Source: Anarhynchus alexandrinus (lineage: Eukaryota > Chordata > Aves > Charadriiformes > Charadriidae). Taken from it: 64,000 nucleotides of DNA. The translations under genes and the position numbers were made by a program. The number at the start of each line of letters is the position of its first letter. Positions within the stretch are counted from its first letter, which is position 1. Positions 35,627 through 48,600 of the stretch are shown here, in pieces. Below the pieces are notes generated by a model. The model was not told the DNA's origin, searched no databases, and worked only from the letters and a program-made list of their open reading frames with translations. The stretch covers positions 5,698,273 to 5,762,272 of the forward strand of contig VUYV01000041.1 of the NCBI GenBank assembly GCA_008711295.1, in the 5' to 3' direction.

Positions 35627-37185
35627 ACAGAATCACAGAATGGTTTAGATTGGAAACGACCTTAACAATCATCTAGTTCCAACCCCCCTGCCATAGGCAA
35701 GGACACCTCCCGCTAGACCAGGTTGCTCAAAGCCCCATCGAACCCAGCCTTGAACACTTCCAGGGATGTGGCATCCACAAGTTCCCTGGGCAATCTGTTC
35801 CAGTGCCTCACCACCCTCAAAGTGAAAAATTTCTTCCTGACATCTATTCTAAATCTACCTTCTTCCAGTTTGAAGCCACTAGCCCTTGTCCTATCACTAC
35901 GTGCCCTTGTAAAAAGTCCCTCTCCAGCTTTGTTGCAGGCCCCCTTCAGATATTGGAAAGCTGCTATTAGGTCTCCCCAGAGCCTTCTCTTCTCCAGGAT
36001 GAACAACCCCAACTCTCTCAGACTGTCCTCATAGGACAGGTGCTCCAGCCCTCTGATCATCTTCATGGCCCTCCTCTGGACTCGTTCCAACAGGTCCATG
36101 TCCTTCTTATGTTGGGGACTCCAGAGCTGGATGCAGTACTCAAGGTGGGGTCTCACCAGAGCAGAGTAGAGGGGAAGAATCACCACCCTCCACGTGCTGG
36201 CCATGCTTCTTTTGATGCAGCCCAGGATGCAGTTGGCTTTCTGGGCTGTGAACGTACATTGCCAGCTCATGTTGAGCTTCTCATCCACCAGCACCCCCAA
36301 GTCCTTCTCCTCAGGGCTGCTCTCAATCCATTCTCTGCCCAGCCTGTATTTGTGCTTGGGATTTCCCCAACCCACATGCAGGACCTTGCACTTGGCCTTG
36401 TGGAACTTCATGAGGTTTGCACAGGCCCACCTCTCCAGCCTGTCCAGGTCCAACTGGATGGCATCTCTTCCCTCCAGTGTGATGAATGCTCCACACAGCT
36501 TGGTGTTGTCAGCAAACTTGCTGAGGGTGCACTCAATCCCAACATCCATGTCACCACCAAAGAAGTTAAACAGCACTGGTCTCTATACCACCCCTGAGGA
36601 ACACCATTTGTCACTGCTCACCACTTGGACATCAAGTCGTTGACTGCAAGTCTTGAGTGTGACGGTCCAGCCAGTTCCTTATCCATCAAGTGGTCCACTG
36701 GTCAAATCCATGTCTCTCCAATTTAGAGACAAGTGTGTCACGCAGGACAGTGTCGAATGCTTTGCGCAAGTCCAGGTAGATGATGTCAGTTGCTCTTCTC
36801 TTATCCACCAACTCTGTAATGCCATTGTAGAAGGCCACCAAATTTGTTAGGCATGGTTTTCCCTTAATGAAGCCATGTTAGTTGTCACCAATCACCTCCT
36901 TATTTTCCATGTGCCTTCACAGAGTTTCCAGGAGGATCTGCTCCATGATCCTGCCGGGCACAGAGGTGAGACACAGAGGCCCGTAATCTCCCCAGTCTTC
37001 TTTTTTACCTTTTTAAAAACGGGCATTATGTTTCCCCTTTTCCCGTCAGTGGGAACTTCACCAGACTGCCATGACTTCTCAAATATGATGGATAGTAGCT
37101 TGGCAACTTCATCTGCCAGTTCACTCAGGACCTACATTCTAAGAGTATGCTCAATTGGGAGATCTGGGTGTGTAGAAGCCATTTT
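35627..37185 (-). mobile_element. CR1 LINE copy with a 287-codon reverse-transcriptase segment
   Basis: Plus strand starts with two imperfect CACAGAAT units, then ATGGTTTAGATTGG and the CR1 tail. On the minus strand 35713-36576 is open for 287 codons and reads as the C-terminal part of CR1 reverse transcriptase (FADNTKLCG, the thumb region [17 protein letters not shown], and [19 protein letters not shown]). Upstream (36600-37185) RT sequence continues with frameshifts and stops. It is 5'-truncated, not autonomous, and lies in TMTC3 intron 1 in the sense orientation. Confidence 0.94.
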
Positions 37186-40100
37186 CTGACCATATGAATT
37201 TATGAAAAATTAGGAAGTATGCATTAAGGAAGGAATACAGCTGCAACCCTAAATATGCAACAACTATTTAGCACTCCATAATTAGCTATCACCAATAAAT
37301 ATGCTATCTGCCGCCTTACATACAGGTCCTTGCAGGAGCAAATATATTTGTGTTGATTAGACACGTCTTACTACCTAACTTTAGAAACTCAATCATACAT
37401 TTAAAATTTTTCTTCTACTGGGTAATGGCACTTTTACACCCTGAAGGGCATTAATAACAACTTCTGTTCCAATCAATCCTACTTCAAAGAAAATGTTCTA
37501 TGGAATTCATTTTTTTCTTCTTTAGGAAAAAAGACACGGGTAGTGGCAGTAATAGAGAATTTGAAAAACATGGCACTTCTGTATGGGAAAAAGCTTGTAC
37601 GATCCACCTAATCCTGCTCAGAATTTCCACAGGAACTGACAGGAACAAACATGAACATTAAAATTCATCTCAAACAGATGCCACAATTAAAAAGTTTCAA
37701 CCTGTTCCAGCTTTTGTACAAAAGCTCTTACTACTCCTGAAAATAGCCAGCATAATTGACATATTATTGGTATTTGCAGCTTTTGATACAGTATTTTGAA
37801 AGTCAGTTCAAGCTGTCAGAAAACTTTTTTTTAAAAATTTCACCTTATTTGCTGTCCGTAACAGAACATCAGTTACTACAACCTAAAGATTGTTGTTTTT
37901 TTTTTTTTTAAAAATCTTATATTTGGACAATATTTTCATTCACACTTTATTAAATATTCATAGATATTAAAAATACACCTGACACTTTTCAGTCATACCA
38001 AGATGTTAGCATTTTCAACAACAATCAAGCTGCAACTGTTCTCTGGAGATGACGACGTAAGCATTAAAGAGGCAAGTCTTTAACTCTGCAGAGTCACTTT
38101 GATAAACAGAGCTTTGTGTGTGCAATGTCAAGCAAAAGTATTATGTAAATCTCAAGGAACTTAATTTTGTGTTATATTAATTAGGCTGCTGGAAACAAAA
38201 AACAGGCAATCTGCATACGGATCAGTTTCCTGAAAAGCTTTGAAAACAAAATAATGAGCATTTATACACATACCTAATCATAAAATGTGGGCTTCCTGCT
38301 TTCTGTTTGGAGTTCTAAAGCCAGTGAAGAGATTGACATACATAAAGGAGCTGCCAAAAAATAGTCATGCACCTCATTTACTCTAGAGACACATACTTTG
38401 AAAACCATTGAGGTCCTGAACTGTTTAAAACATATTTACAGTTCACACAGAAAAACGTCAAATTATCAAAGGTGGAAGAAAACAAATAATTGTTAAAACC
38501 ACTCCTAGGTTTATTTTTATTTGTAAACAGGTAAACTACAAGTTCATCCACGAGCTGGTGGCTGAACTGATGAATATCAGCAGAAATATATGCAATGGGT
38601 TACCAACCCAGTAGTATAGTCACTTAAAAATGACATTTTAATTTAGCTTCTGAGGCTCTGTTAATGTGCTAATTTGTCTAGCCTAATTGCTACCCTTTCT
38701 GTATTTTAGTTTTTGGCTAAATTGAACATTCTTGCTGCTGACTTGATGCAAGTGTCTAATGACAGAAAGAGATCCTTGTCCTTTTCCAACTCAGCCTTTA
38801 AATTTATCTTCTCTTAAAAACGTTACTCCATGGTACAACTTCAGTATGAAACAACTTAGATGTACAGCTGAGATTTAAATGATTGGGCTTGAATCTCATA
38901 TTGGAGAAGGCAAGCAGTATGTGGGAAGACGGAAGGAAGATGAATGCAAAACATGCCTGGATTCCCCTTTCATCTTGCTGAGATCCTAGAGCAGAACAAA
39001 TATAACAAGCAAAGTTTTATTGTGGCAACCTTCCTCTGCAAATACTATAGGATCAAGAAAAATGGGGCTAATCTGAAGTACTCTTCATTGCCCAGCAAGG
39101 CAATAGCCCTCAGACTTCTCTTCATATGGTTCTGAAGGACCAACTAGATGAGGAATGGCAGCTCTGACATGGAGTCAGAACATGTGTTGCAGGCCAGAGG
39201 AAAGATTTCCCAGGGGGAAGACTGAAGAGCTTGCTGGCAACCAAGCAGTTGAACTAACACTCAGGAAATTTTAGGGTACTCTGGTACAAACAAGAATCAA
39301 AACATGAAACAATTTAAAAATGGGTGAGATGAAGATACTGGTTTAGCTGGTGGTTTAGCTTCCAGTTATTCAATGCAACTGGTGCAACAGTCAGTTGAAA
39401 TACAAAGCACATAGGTATGGTTTGTATTTTATAGCTTAAAATGATTAACGGGATCTCACACTTCAAAGTCAAACCTCTAGAGAAGGGTTTGTTGGGTGGT
39501 TGGGTTTTTTTTGCTACGTTCAAACAGTAACAAAATAATACCTTTTATATCTAGAATAACTACATAAAACATGATTTGTTTCCTCATAGGACACTGATGC
39601 AAAAATAGTGTCTCAAAAATCATACTTGTCAACATTCTCAATGTTCTAGAAATACAACTGCAGAAACTGCATGTTTATTAACTCCAAAAATAAACAAACA
39701 AAAGCTACATGGGTGGCATTAGCTAAAAAGACAGCCTTTAGACTCTGCTATGCATGTCCTTATTTAGTATGCTTGGTCTGTATATGGCTTCTTGCGGTAT
39801 TTTTAATAACATTCCATTAGGTCTTTCATATTGCAGTTTTTGCATTAGGTCTTTGAAATGGCATACTGTTATCAAAACTGTGGTTTAACACAGATGCCTA
39901 ACTCTTCTATCAGGGTAGGTCAAGCTGTGTACTATGAAGCTAAAACATTCTTTGGCTCCAGAAGTACAAGCACATATTCCCACTAAAAGAAGATCCACTT
40001 ACACGAAGTTTGTCGATGTGACAAAGAACAAAAGAAAAACTAATTCACTTGCTCTAAGCCATTCTGTATTTTAAACTCTTTCTCATTTTGTGTGACGTTA

Positions 40101-41557
40101 ATACTTCCATTCTTATCACTCTGTTTTCACTTGTGGAAGGTTTGATGCCCACGTCAAAATCCCTTTTAGTTGTGCATCAATCTTCTTTACTAGCTGCACT
40201 ACACAATTATAACCTAGATGTGGTTTCGCTACCATTATATGTAATGGCATATTTTCTGTTGATTCTGTAAGAGAACAATGCTCAGAAAATGCTGAAGCAC
40301 ATTAAATAGCTATACTGGCCTTAAAAGCTTGTTAATCTGAGGAAGAGGATTAAAAAAAAAAAGTTCCCATTCAGAAGCATCCTAACATCAATGGATTATT
40401 CTATTTTCTATATCACAAGGGGATCAATTTCCTGAAAGCTCATCTTGTAGCAAGGCAGCATTATTCTCTGTGGACCACCTGTTCCACCTATGAAAGTCCC
40501 TCCTGATAAGAAATCATTCTTTTATACTTAACCACAATGAATTTTACTTTTAATAACATTTCCCATTCATGAAATATAATCTCATCTCTTTCCCTTCCTT
40601 AACTACACAGTTTGCTTTTCTTGCTCAATATAGAGCTGTAATTAACCAATCTCTGGCTGAGGTATAAAAGTCTTTACTTTCAATCAAGAATTAAGAGTTA
40701 TGCCACGACTGGAACAAGTTACATAACTATAAGGAGTGCCAAGCATCTTGCGTCTTGTCAGCCTTCATTAAATATCAACACTAATCAAGAGATAGTAAAG
40801 AAAAAGAAAACAATGAATAATCCAGAAAAAGGCAAAAGCCCCAAAATGACATTATGATCACCTTTCTCTTTCCATTAAGAAAAAACAAATCCTCTTCAGC
40901 TCTCCACAGCTGTTAAGTCAATATAAGGATATACCCACACCTCAAATGGTTGCTGGTTTTCCTTTTTTTATTTGAAAAGATGTATTCACACCCATGTAGC
41001 CAAAACACAGGGTCCCAAACTTTTTGGGCCATCATCTTACCACCAACACTCAAACTTCTTAGCTGACCACCACTACTCAATGGAACCGAGCAGCATACAG
41101 ATGTGATCTGCCCCTGTACCGCTCTGCAAGCTATCTTCTGGGCCCCGAATACTTACACATAAAGCACACGCGTGTCCGGGCAGTGCTGCAGCCCTCCAGT
41201 CGGCCGGTCATAGGGGAAAAAGCGACCTGCCCGCAACCCTGGGGCGAGGCAAGCACGGTAAGGCCCAGGAGGGTGAGGGGGAGCCGGGGACGACACACAC
41301 ACAGATAGGGCCGCCGGGCAAGCCTGAGTAAGGGAGCGGGCCCGTGCCCCGCTCAGGCGGCGCGGAAGCGCGGCCAGGGACCGAGGCCGCCCCGCAGCCC
41401 GGCGCTCAGCAGGCGCGGAGGGCTCACGGATGAGGCCCGGCCACGGCAGAGATAGGCCCACCCGCCGCCGCGGTACACTACCACGGGCATACAACCACAC
41501 CTCCCCCACCCCCGAAATCCCCTCAGCGGGGGAACACCCCGCCGCTGCCCGCCCTAC

Positions 41558-41690
41558 CTGAGGCGGCGGAGAGAAGCGGCCTCACGGCTACCGGCGCCGC
41601 CGCCCACAGCTCGCTCCGGCGCCGCCACGCAGGCGCACAGCACCCGCCACCAGCCCTGCGGGCAGCAAAGGCTGTCGGGAAAGCGACCAC
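41558..41690 (-). other. TMTC3: Probable TMTC3 non-coding first exon
   Basis: On the minus strand CCTCAG|GTAGGGC is a good donor, fixing the lower edge at 41558. The upper edge is a guess, placed below the ZNF143-like site. A 5' UTR exon is required because the first coding exon starts at an acceptor. Confidence 0.5.
41627..41637 (+). promoter_or_regulatory. NRF1-like site
   Basis: ACGCAGGCGCA resembles the NRF1 palindrome (YGCGCAYGCGCR) with two differences. It lies in the CpG island close to the expected TMTC3 start. Confidence 0.4.
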
Positions 41691-41706
41691 CCCGCCGGGC
41701 CCCGAG

Positions 41707-41726
41707 GCATGCCGGGAGCTGTGGTT
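41707..41726 (-). promoter_or_regulatory. ZNF143/STAF-like site
   Basis: The minus strand reads AACCACAGCTCCCGGCATGC, matching the ACTACAANTCCCRGMATGC family with few differences. ZNF143 sites are common in bidirectional CpG-island promoters. A partial second copy (GCACGCTGGGA) is at 41743-41753. Confidence 0.55.
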
Positions 41727-41759
41727 CCGGGGCAGCCGCGCGGCACGCTGGGACGGGCA

Positions 41760-42038
41760 GTGCACCGCCAGGCCGTTGCCCCCGGGAAACGGTTCGCTCG
41801 AGCGGGATCGCGCCCTGCCCTGCCCCGCCCCGCCCGTCTCCCTCGTCCCCCTACCCTCGTGTGGCCCTGCTGTACCTCGGCATTGGGAGTGCCCGGCTGG
41901 CGCCCTGGGGCGTGTCGTGCCGCGGGAGCCTCGGCTTGCCCCGCGCCTTACGAGTATCCGGGTCCCCGGGAGCGGAGCCGGCGGGAGAGTTTGATGGCGT
42001 CGCCTAGCAGCGGCCTCCGCCGCCGTCCTCGGGGAGCG
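41760..42038 (+). other. CEP290: Probable CEP290 non-coding first exon
   Basis: A donor GCG|GTGAGGG follows 42038 and would splice to the acceptor at 45491. The left edge is a guess. A later donor near 42283 (GCG|GTGAAGG) is an alternative. In human, CEP290 exon 1 is also non-coding. Confidence 0.4.
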
Positions 42039-42154
42039 GTGAGGGCAAGGGGCGGCGTGGGGGTTGCTCTGAGGAAGGAGGCCGAGGTCGCTGCGCTCTG
42101 CGCTGCCGCCGGCTGGGGCGGCCCCCGCTCTCCCGGACAGCGGGCAGCCGAGCC

Positions 42155-42180
42155 GGGGGCGGCGGCGGCGGCGGCGGCGG
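42155..42180 (+). repeat. (CGG)n trinucleotide run
   Basis: About eight CGG units inside the CpG island, just after the presumed CEP290 first exon. Confidence 0.85.
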
Positions 42181-42874
42181 CCGTGCGGGGCCGGGCGCAG
42201 GCATGGTCGTGGTGCCGGTGCCCGGGGAAGGTTACGGCCCCCTGTGTCTGCGCTGGACTGATGCTTCAGCCGTGCCCCGCGGTGAAGGTGGACGCGAAAT
42301 AAGGCAATTTGTTAATTCAGAAGAGTCAGACCAAATGGAGGCAAAATTGTCTCTCAGCAGTATCCTGGAGGGATCGCAGTCTGTCCCTGTATCATTACCC
42401 GGGGCTGGGATATACGAATTGGAAGACAATAGGAATCCTGCACAAGATCCCATTTTGGCCGTGGCTTTGTGCTTGAGATCTGGTGCTTTGTAGAGCTCGT
42501 AGATGAGAGCTAGTCTGGGTAATGCAATTTGAAAATCAGGAGTAGCTTAAGCTGGCTTAGTCCTGGTAAACTAATACAGAGTTAGCAGAGCACATGTCCC
42601 GCATGACTATGCTGCTTCTTGGTATTCAGTCTTGCTCAAGTATACGTCACTTTGTGCTACACGTTGTACACGCCTAAGAACAGCTATTCCTAGTGGTGCT
42701 TAATTTCACTGTGGTGATGAGGTATCTGCATGGTAGCGTAGCTGCCTCTTTACGTGCTTTTCCTGTAGGCAGCAGAGGACGTTATTGTTCTGGTAGTGCT
42801 CGAACATGCCCACCAGACCTCCTTTCCTATCTGCCCTTGCTGAACTTCCTAACATCTGGCTTTTTTTATGTATG

Positions 42875-43566
42875 TGTCGTGATTTGGGCCGAATTGGCCA
42901 CGGTGCGGAACAACAGATGCTCTCCCCTACCTGAAAGAGAGGCAGGAGAGAAACTTACCAGTTTAGAAGGAATTGAACTACTTTAATGAAATGTTACAGT
43001 AAAAAGGAAATAATGAAATATATACAAAACTGCATGAAGCTCCCAGGATGACGGTCATGTCACTGGCTGGCACTGGGAAAGTCCCAGACTGGACCCAGTG
43101 ACGGATGGGAACTGTATTCAGGATCTGGATTCAGGATTGGGATCAAAGGCAGACGAACAGACAGAGTCCTCCTCGGATGCCAGCCATTGAAGAAAGAGGG
43201 CTGACCCTTTGACCCCTGAGCTTCTATACTGAGCATGAGGCAGATGGGATGGAATACCCTGTTGGTCAGTTTGGGGTCACCTGCCCTGTCCGCTCCTCCC
43301 CGCACGTGGGACCCCTCTACGCTTTTCTGCTTCCGACCCTCCATGGGGCAAATAACCAAGTCAGCTGCCCTTGGCTGTTATAGCAATAAGTATAAGCAAG
43401 AGCCTCTCTGCATACCATGCCTTGGCATCAACTATAACCATAGGTCTTGCCACTCTTGAGAGCAGTTTATGTACAATATGCTGTTAATTTCAGTAGTAAG
43501 AAGAGGCCCAGCTAAAAAGTAAAGTTACTGAACAAAATTGGTCCTGTTTTACCTCAAACCAGGACA
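42875..43566. mobile_element. Solo LTR-like insertion with 5-bp target duplication (ERVL-type)
   Basis: The 692-bp element begins TGTCGTGATTTGGGCC and ends AAACCAGGACA, near-inverted termini of TG...CA form as in avian endogenous retroviral LTRs. It is flanked by identical GTATG at 42870-42874 and 43567-43571. A 5-bp duplication fits the ERVL class. No internal retroviral coding region is present, so it is most simply a solo LTR. Confidence 0.75.
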
Positions 43567-45491
43567 GTATGTTTGATTCCTTTAGTAAATCAAGAAAATC
43601 TCTTGATAACTAATGTCAAATGCACATCTATTTCACACTTTATGTAGAGCGATGATCTCGGTGTCTCACCACATCTGTCAACTAAAAGCACAGGTTCTAG
43701 TTGAAGGGAAGGGATGAGCTAAATTTTGTAATGAAAAACTTCAGTTAAATAAGTTCTCTTTTATTGTCCTTAAGTATGTACATACCGTAGTACATACTGC
43801 ATGCATGGGTTGTGCTCCTCACACCTCACTATAGCTGGTCTCTCAACAAGTTGGATTATTTTGTCTATGTACAGATATCTCTCCCTTTGGATAAAATTTT
43901 AAGACTGATACTTTCTTTAGACATCATTTTAAAAGTTAAGAGAAAAAGAGATTTGAAAAATAGAAGGTAAGAAAAGATTGACAGTAGTAAGGTTGTGTAC
44001 TTGCTTTCAGAATAGTTTTGCTTGTCGGGCTTTTCATACCCTTAATTCTTACATCTCATTTTTTAAGAAAAAAAAAAAAAATTTTTTAAAAAAACCTTAA
44101 ACTGAATCAATTAGTATTCAATTAATTAAAGAAGTAAGAGTGCCAAGATCAGTATGCGCCTACATGTGATTTTCTCGTATTTTCCTTTGCCGTCTATGAC
44201 AAAGCAGAAAAGCAAAAATATATATATGATGTCATCCTTATGAAGTCATGGATTATATGGAATTTATGTTTTTCTAAAACATTTAGCAAATACTGAAGAA
44301 ATGGTAAATATAGGGGAGCTCTTAAGCAGTTTATGTATTCAAAAAAGATGAGGAAAGGTTTCAAAGTCTTACAGCTCTTCTTTCAGATTGCTTAGGCATA
44401 TTTTGGGGGAAAGTAGTACCAGTTCAGCCTTTCATTAAGGAAGGAAGTTTCAGTTGTTGACTCTTTAAACTGCTGAATGATGAACAGGATGTGTGATGGA
44501 ACAGATCTCAAAATATCATGCTCAGCATAGAGCATTGTTGCAGTTACTGATTGAGCTTGATTATTTTTTTCTATAAAATATATATCCCTGCTGTGTCATT
44601 AGTTTTTTGAATAATAATGAATTTAATATTCTAGTTAGTTTTATTTCTTTCTAAATTTTCTTAACCATTTATCCCATATTCATAATTTAAGGCAATAAGT
44701 AGATTAAAAAATGGTCTGTTTTAAACTTGGCAGAATCTAATTTTTTAATTGATAATAAAGGCTAGAGACAGCTCCAGAGAACAGACTAATCCAAGATTTC
44801 CAATCTCTTCTGCGTTTTTCAGGTACTGCATTGACTTTCAGGTATATGAGAAGTCACTGTGGCCCACAGCAGCCAGTAGGTAAGCAGTAGAACAAAACTT
44901 TGCACCACTTGCTGATTAGATTTTTTCAGTTTCCAGGTTGTTTATTGTCCTTTCTCAATGCGAGCATTGTAATCAAAAGGAAAGGATATTTAATACAAGA
45001 GTTTAGAAATTAATGTCAAGAAATGGATTCTCATAGTATCAAACTAGAGCAGGTGTTGGTTGTGTCTTAAATATTAGAAATAATGATTCTTTGACTATAA
45101 AGAGATATTTATCCTACAGGGCTGATTCAAAGGGCATCCAGTTGTGTTTGTTCGTTAACTTAAAAATACCACATTGAGAGGTGGAGAGGAAAAGAAGGGT
45201 ATTAAAGTTAAAACAGAGGTTTCGCATTTGTCCTAATCTTCACTGTTAATGTCACAACTCCCTCGAGTATGCATGGTCTGATTTTTAACTTAAAGAAAAA
45301 ATGGGTTTACTATAGCCTCCTTGTTTGCAGTAGACCAAACAAGAACACAATGTTAAATCAGTGTTACAAAATCGATAGAGTTATTAGCATCATCTTGTGT
45401 GGTTCAGTGGTCAGCCCCCTTTAAATCATTTGACATAGAATTGATTTGCATTGATAATGTCTGATAATTGTTATTTTAATTTTTGTTCCAG

Positions 45492-45612
45492 GAAGAATCA
45501 TAAATTCAATATGGCACCCATTTTAGATTGGAAGAAGCTTATGAAAGTTGATCCAGATGCTCTGCCTCGTCAAGAGGAACTAGCGGACAAATTGCTGGAG
45601 ACTGTGTCCAAG
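45492..45612 (+). CDS. CEP290: CEP290 exon 2 with start codon 45511-45513
   Basis: Acceptor TTCCAG; 19 nt of 5' UTR, then 102 coding nt (residues 1-34), ending TVSK. Donor AAG|GTACT. The bird start MAPILDWK replaces the human MPPNI-type start. Confidence 0.96.
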
Positions 45613-48600
45613 GTACTCAAGGGGAAAACAGAACATGAGGGTTTTGTTATGCATTTGTGTCTGAACAGTCTCTGGTCCTTCACATAGATAAATGTTTTCT
45701 TTTGTGGATTTCATTGATATTTGTGTAAAAACACTGTTGTTTCTTTCCTTAGGTTGATGGGAAAGATTTAAAAACTGAAACTCCGGAACAACTGATACAC
45801 CTTTTTAAAATTACTCAGTCACTAATGAAGGTTTGTATTAATCCTCACTTTCTACAATTCTGCAGATGCATTTTTTTAATTTTTTGTTTAAATTAAAGCA
45901 TCATTGCTCTCTTTTTTTTTTTCCCCCTGCATTGAACACACTGGTTACTCCTAAGAGCATTTATATATATATCTGCTTGTAACTGTTGGGATTACGGCAT
46001 GTAGCAGTGGGAAATAATGTGAATAGGACTAACATAGTTATATAGTTAAGGAACTTTAGGTTTAGAGATGGAAAATTCAAACAGTTATCTCAAAAATTGG
46101 TTAGATGTTGTAAGTTATTGGTTATGATTTTAGCTTTAATAAAAGTTTTTGTGGTAGATTGGTGGGTTAGAGTAAATAAAAACTTCACCACGAATGAAGA
46201 AACACTGCTATCCTAAAACTGATCCTATAAATCTGTCATACTTTCTTGTATTTACTCATGAATGTACTGAAAGCAAGAAATAACAGCAGTGTAGGTTAGC
46301 ACGTTGGCTTTAGAGAGGCTTTTTCTACTGTTGTTAGTTCTCAGCAGTATGCTTTTGAATGTTTAGATAGACCTGTAGAATAAATTACTAAAGAAGATAT
46401 TTCAACAGTCTTGAACTTCTTAATTTCAGCATGGGGAAAAATGGGAGTAGTTTCATTTGTTAAAGAGAGAAAATCAATGTTCTTTTGTAAATGTTTTTGT
46501 CATTTTAAACATGAGGTCTATGGAACAATATTTTAATTTACATTAGTAGTAAATATTTCTTTGTTTATTATGCTTTTTTTCCCAGATGAAAGCTCAAGAG
46601 GTGGAGCTGGCACTAGAAGAAGTTGAAAAAGCTGGGGAAGAGCAAGCCAAATGTGGTAAGCAAGCCTTTTTATGCTATTTTGTTAGGGTTTTTTTTAAGT
46701 TTAGGGACTGAATAAAATGCCAACTGCTCTGGAGTCAGTTGCTTTAGTGAAGCCAACTACTTGAAGACTGCGATTGTTGTTTTATGTACTTTTTACCTTG
46801 TTGTGTAATTCACTGTATCTGGTCTATTTTAACAGAAAATCAATTTAAAACAAAGGTGATGAAACTTCAGAATGAATTAGAGGTATGTTTTAAAAATTTT
46901 TTATAGAGTGCTGTTCGGTGGGTTTTTTTTTTTTAAATGAGGTTTTTTAGACTTGTGGTTTACTCTAGTGAAGAGATGTAATAGCCTATTTTAGATAATA
47001 CTTTTTATCAGCTTTTGAATATTCACTAGCATCAGGTTTGCAAAAAGCTGTATGTACAATAGATTTTTTTATACTTTAATAAATCTCGTTTACTTTTAGA
47101 GATTTCTGGATTTGGTTGAAAGAAGCTAGTGAGCCCTTCCTGTTGCTTTTCCTGAACATTAGGAATATTAGTTTTAGCATCTGCTTTTTTGAGTTCTTTC
47201 CATTTTGAAGAACTGTAATATATTTATAATGTTATTTTAATGCTCTTAAGATGGCACAAAGGTCTGCTGGTGGTCGTGATACTCGTTTTTTGCGTGATGA
47301 GATTCGCCAACTGGAAAAACAATTAGAACAAAAAGAGAGACAGTTAACAGATATAGAAAAAGAATTGGAAAAAGAGAAGAAAGTGAATGAACAGGTAAGA
47401 AGGACTTTAGCTTGACATCTGTAAAAGCTGTTCCGGCACAGTTTTTGAAAAGTTGATGTTCTGAAAAGATCCTTTGAAATTAAAAAAAACACTGATGAAA
47501 ATAGGACCCCTATGCATTCATTTTCTGTTTTGTTTCTGGAGTTCTTTGTTTTCATAGTTTGTGGCGTTAGTGATACTTTTCCGTCTTGTTCTAGCTTGCT
47601 CTTCGAAATGAAGATGCCGAAAATGAAAACATCAAATTAAGGAGAGAGGTTAGTAAAGAATTATTGCTGATTTCCTGTATTTTTAACTTTATTTATAAGT
47701 ACATTGTTAGCTTTCTGTATTTATAATCTTTGGTGTGGCATGATGTTTAATTCTGTTTCTTGTGGTTTGACCCCAGTTGGCAGCTAGAACCAGCCTTGGA
47801 AAAGGCCTTGACTGCTTAGCAACAACTAAAAACATCAGTTTCTTACCAACACTATACCAGCTGCCTCTTATTCCATACCATTTACATAGTGCTCAGGTCC
47901 CACACTATCCAGTACATCCTCATTAACCATGCCCCACCTTCCCATTGTTTGATATCATACATATATATCATTCCTTTAGTCAGTTGACCTCGCCTGTGAA
48001 ATGTCTGTAAAATGTCCATAAATGCCCAGAAATGTCCATAAAATGTCCATTAAGCTCATCCAGTCCATGACCCCGGGCTCCATCTGCCACAGTGGTCCCT
48101 CAGGACAGGAGAGGTGGTGTGTTGTGTGGAGTTACTGGGCACCAAAGACACCTCAGGTTGGGTCACTGCTACACTTGCACTGCTTCTTGAAAGGCTTGTT
48201 CTCCATTGGTTCAGGTGGTTCCTGCTATAGCAAATCCTATAACATGCAACTCAAATAATGGGTTACAACAATTTAAAGTTATATCCATTACAGTCTCCAC
48301 CCTTGGTCCCTTTGGGCCAGGTAATTTGGTTTAACATTGCAGTGAACTCCTCCCCTTTCTCCTAGCCTGGCTAGCAACAAGGGGTTTCTGGTATAGTAGT
48401 TCCCATAACATACAACTCAAATCCCGGGTGTGACTTTACTCCTGATTTCTCTACCTCCTCCCCCCAAGCAGTGCAGGGGGACCGGGAATGGGGATTTTAG
48501 TCACTTCATCACATGTTGTTTCTGCTGCTCCTTCCTCCTCAGAGGGAGGACTCCTTATGCTCTTCCCTTGTTCTCGCATGGGGTCCCACCTACGGGAGAC

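Larger units (their letters stand above)
30839..41557 (-). other. TMTC3: TMTC3 intron 1, about 10.7 kb
   Basis: Holds the CR1 copy at 35627-37185, A/T-rich simple runs (32100-32155 and 32518-32551) and two minus-strand ORFs (34545-35390) treated separately. The rest is AT-rich, with no gene recognised. A strong minus-strand donor (ATGT|GTAAGT, exon edge 41157) could belong to an alternative first exon. Confidence 0.6.
41160..42300. promoter_or_regulatory. CpG island and bidirectional TMTC3/CEP290 promoter
   Basis: About 1.1 kb of very G+C- and CpG-rich DNA in otherwise AT-rich surroundings, between the first coding exons of two divergent genes. No TATA box seen. In human, the TMTC3 and CEP290 first exons are also head to head within a few hundred bases, so a shared promoter is expected. 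The exact start sites cannot be read from sequence. Confidence 0.88.
42039..45491 (+). other. CEP290: CEP290 intron 1
   Basis: About 3.45 kb. It carries the rest of the CpG island and an LTR-type insertion (42875-43566). From 43572 to 45491 it is AT-rich with nothing recognised. Confidence 0.6.

Noticed and set aside
35723..36643. Plus-strand ORFs of 103, 185 and 149 codons
   Set aside because: They are antisense shadows of the CR1 reverse-transcriptase segment on the minus strand.
41153..42302. Long ORFs on both strands in the CpG island (up to 197 codons)
   Set aside because: Stop codons are rare in GC-rich DNA. The peptides are Ala/Arg/Pro/Gly-rich, overlap in several frames, and the region is explained by two non-coding first exons and a promoter.
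47232..47555. 107-codon minus-strand ORF
   Set aside because: It is the antisense shadow of CEP290 exon 6 and its flanks.
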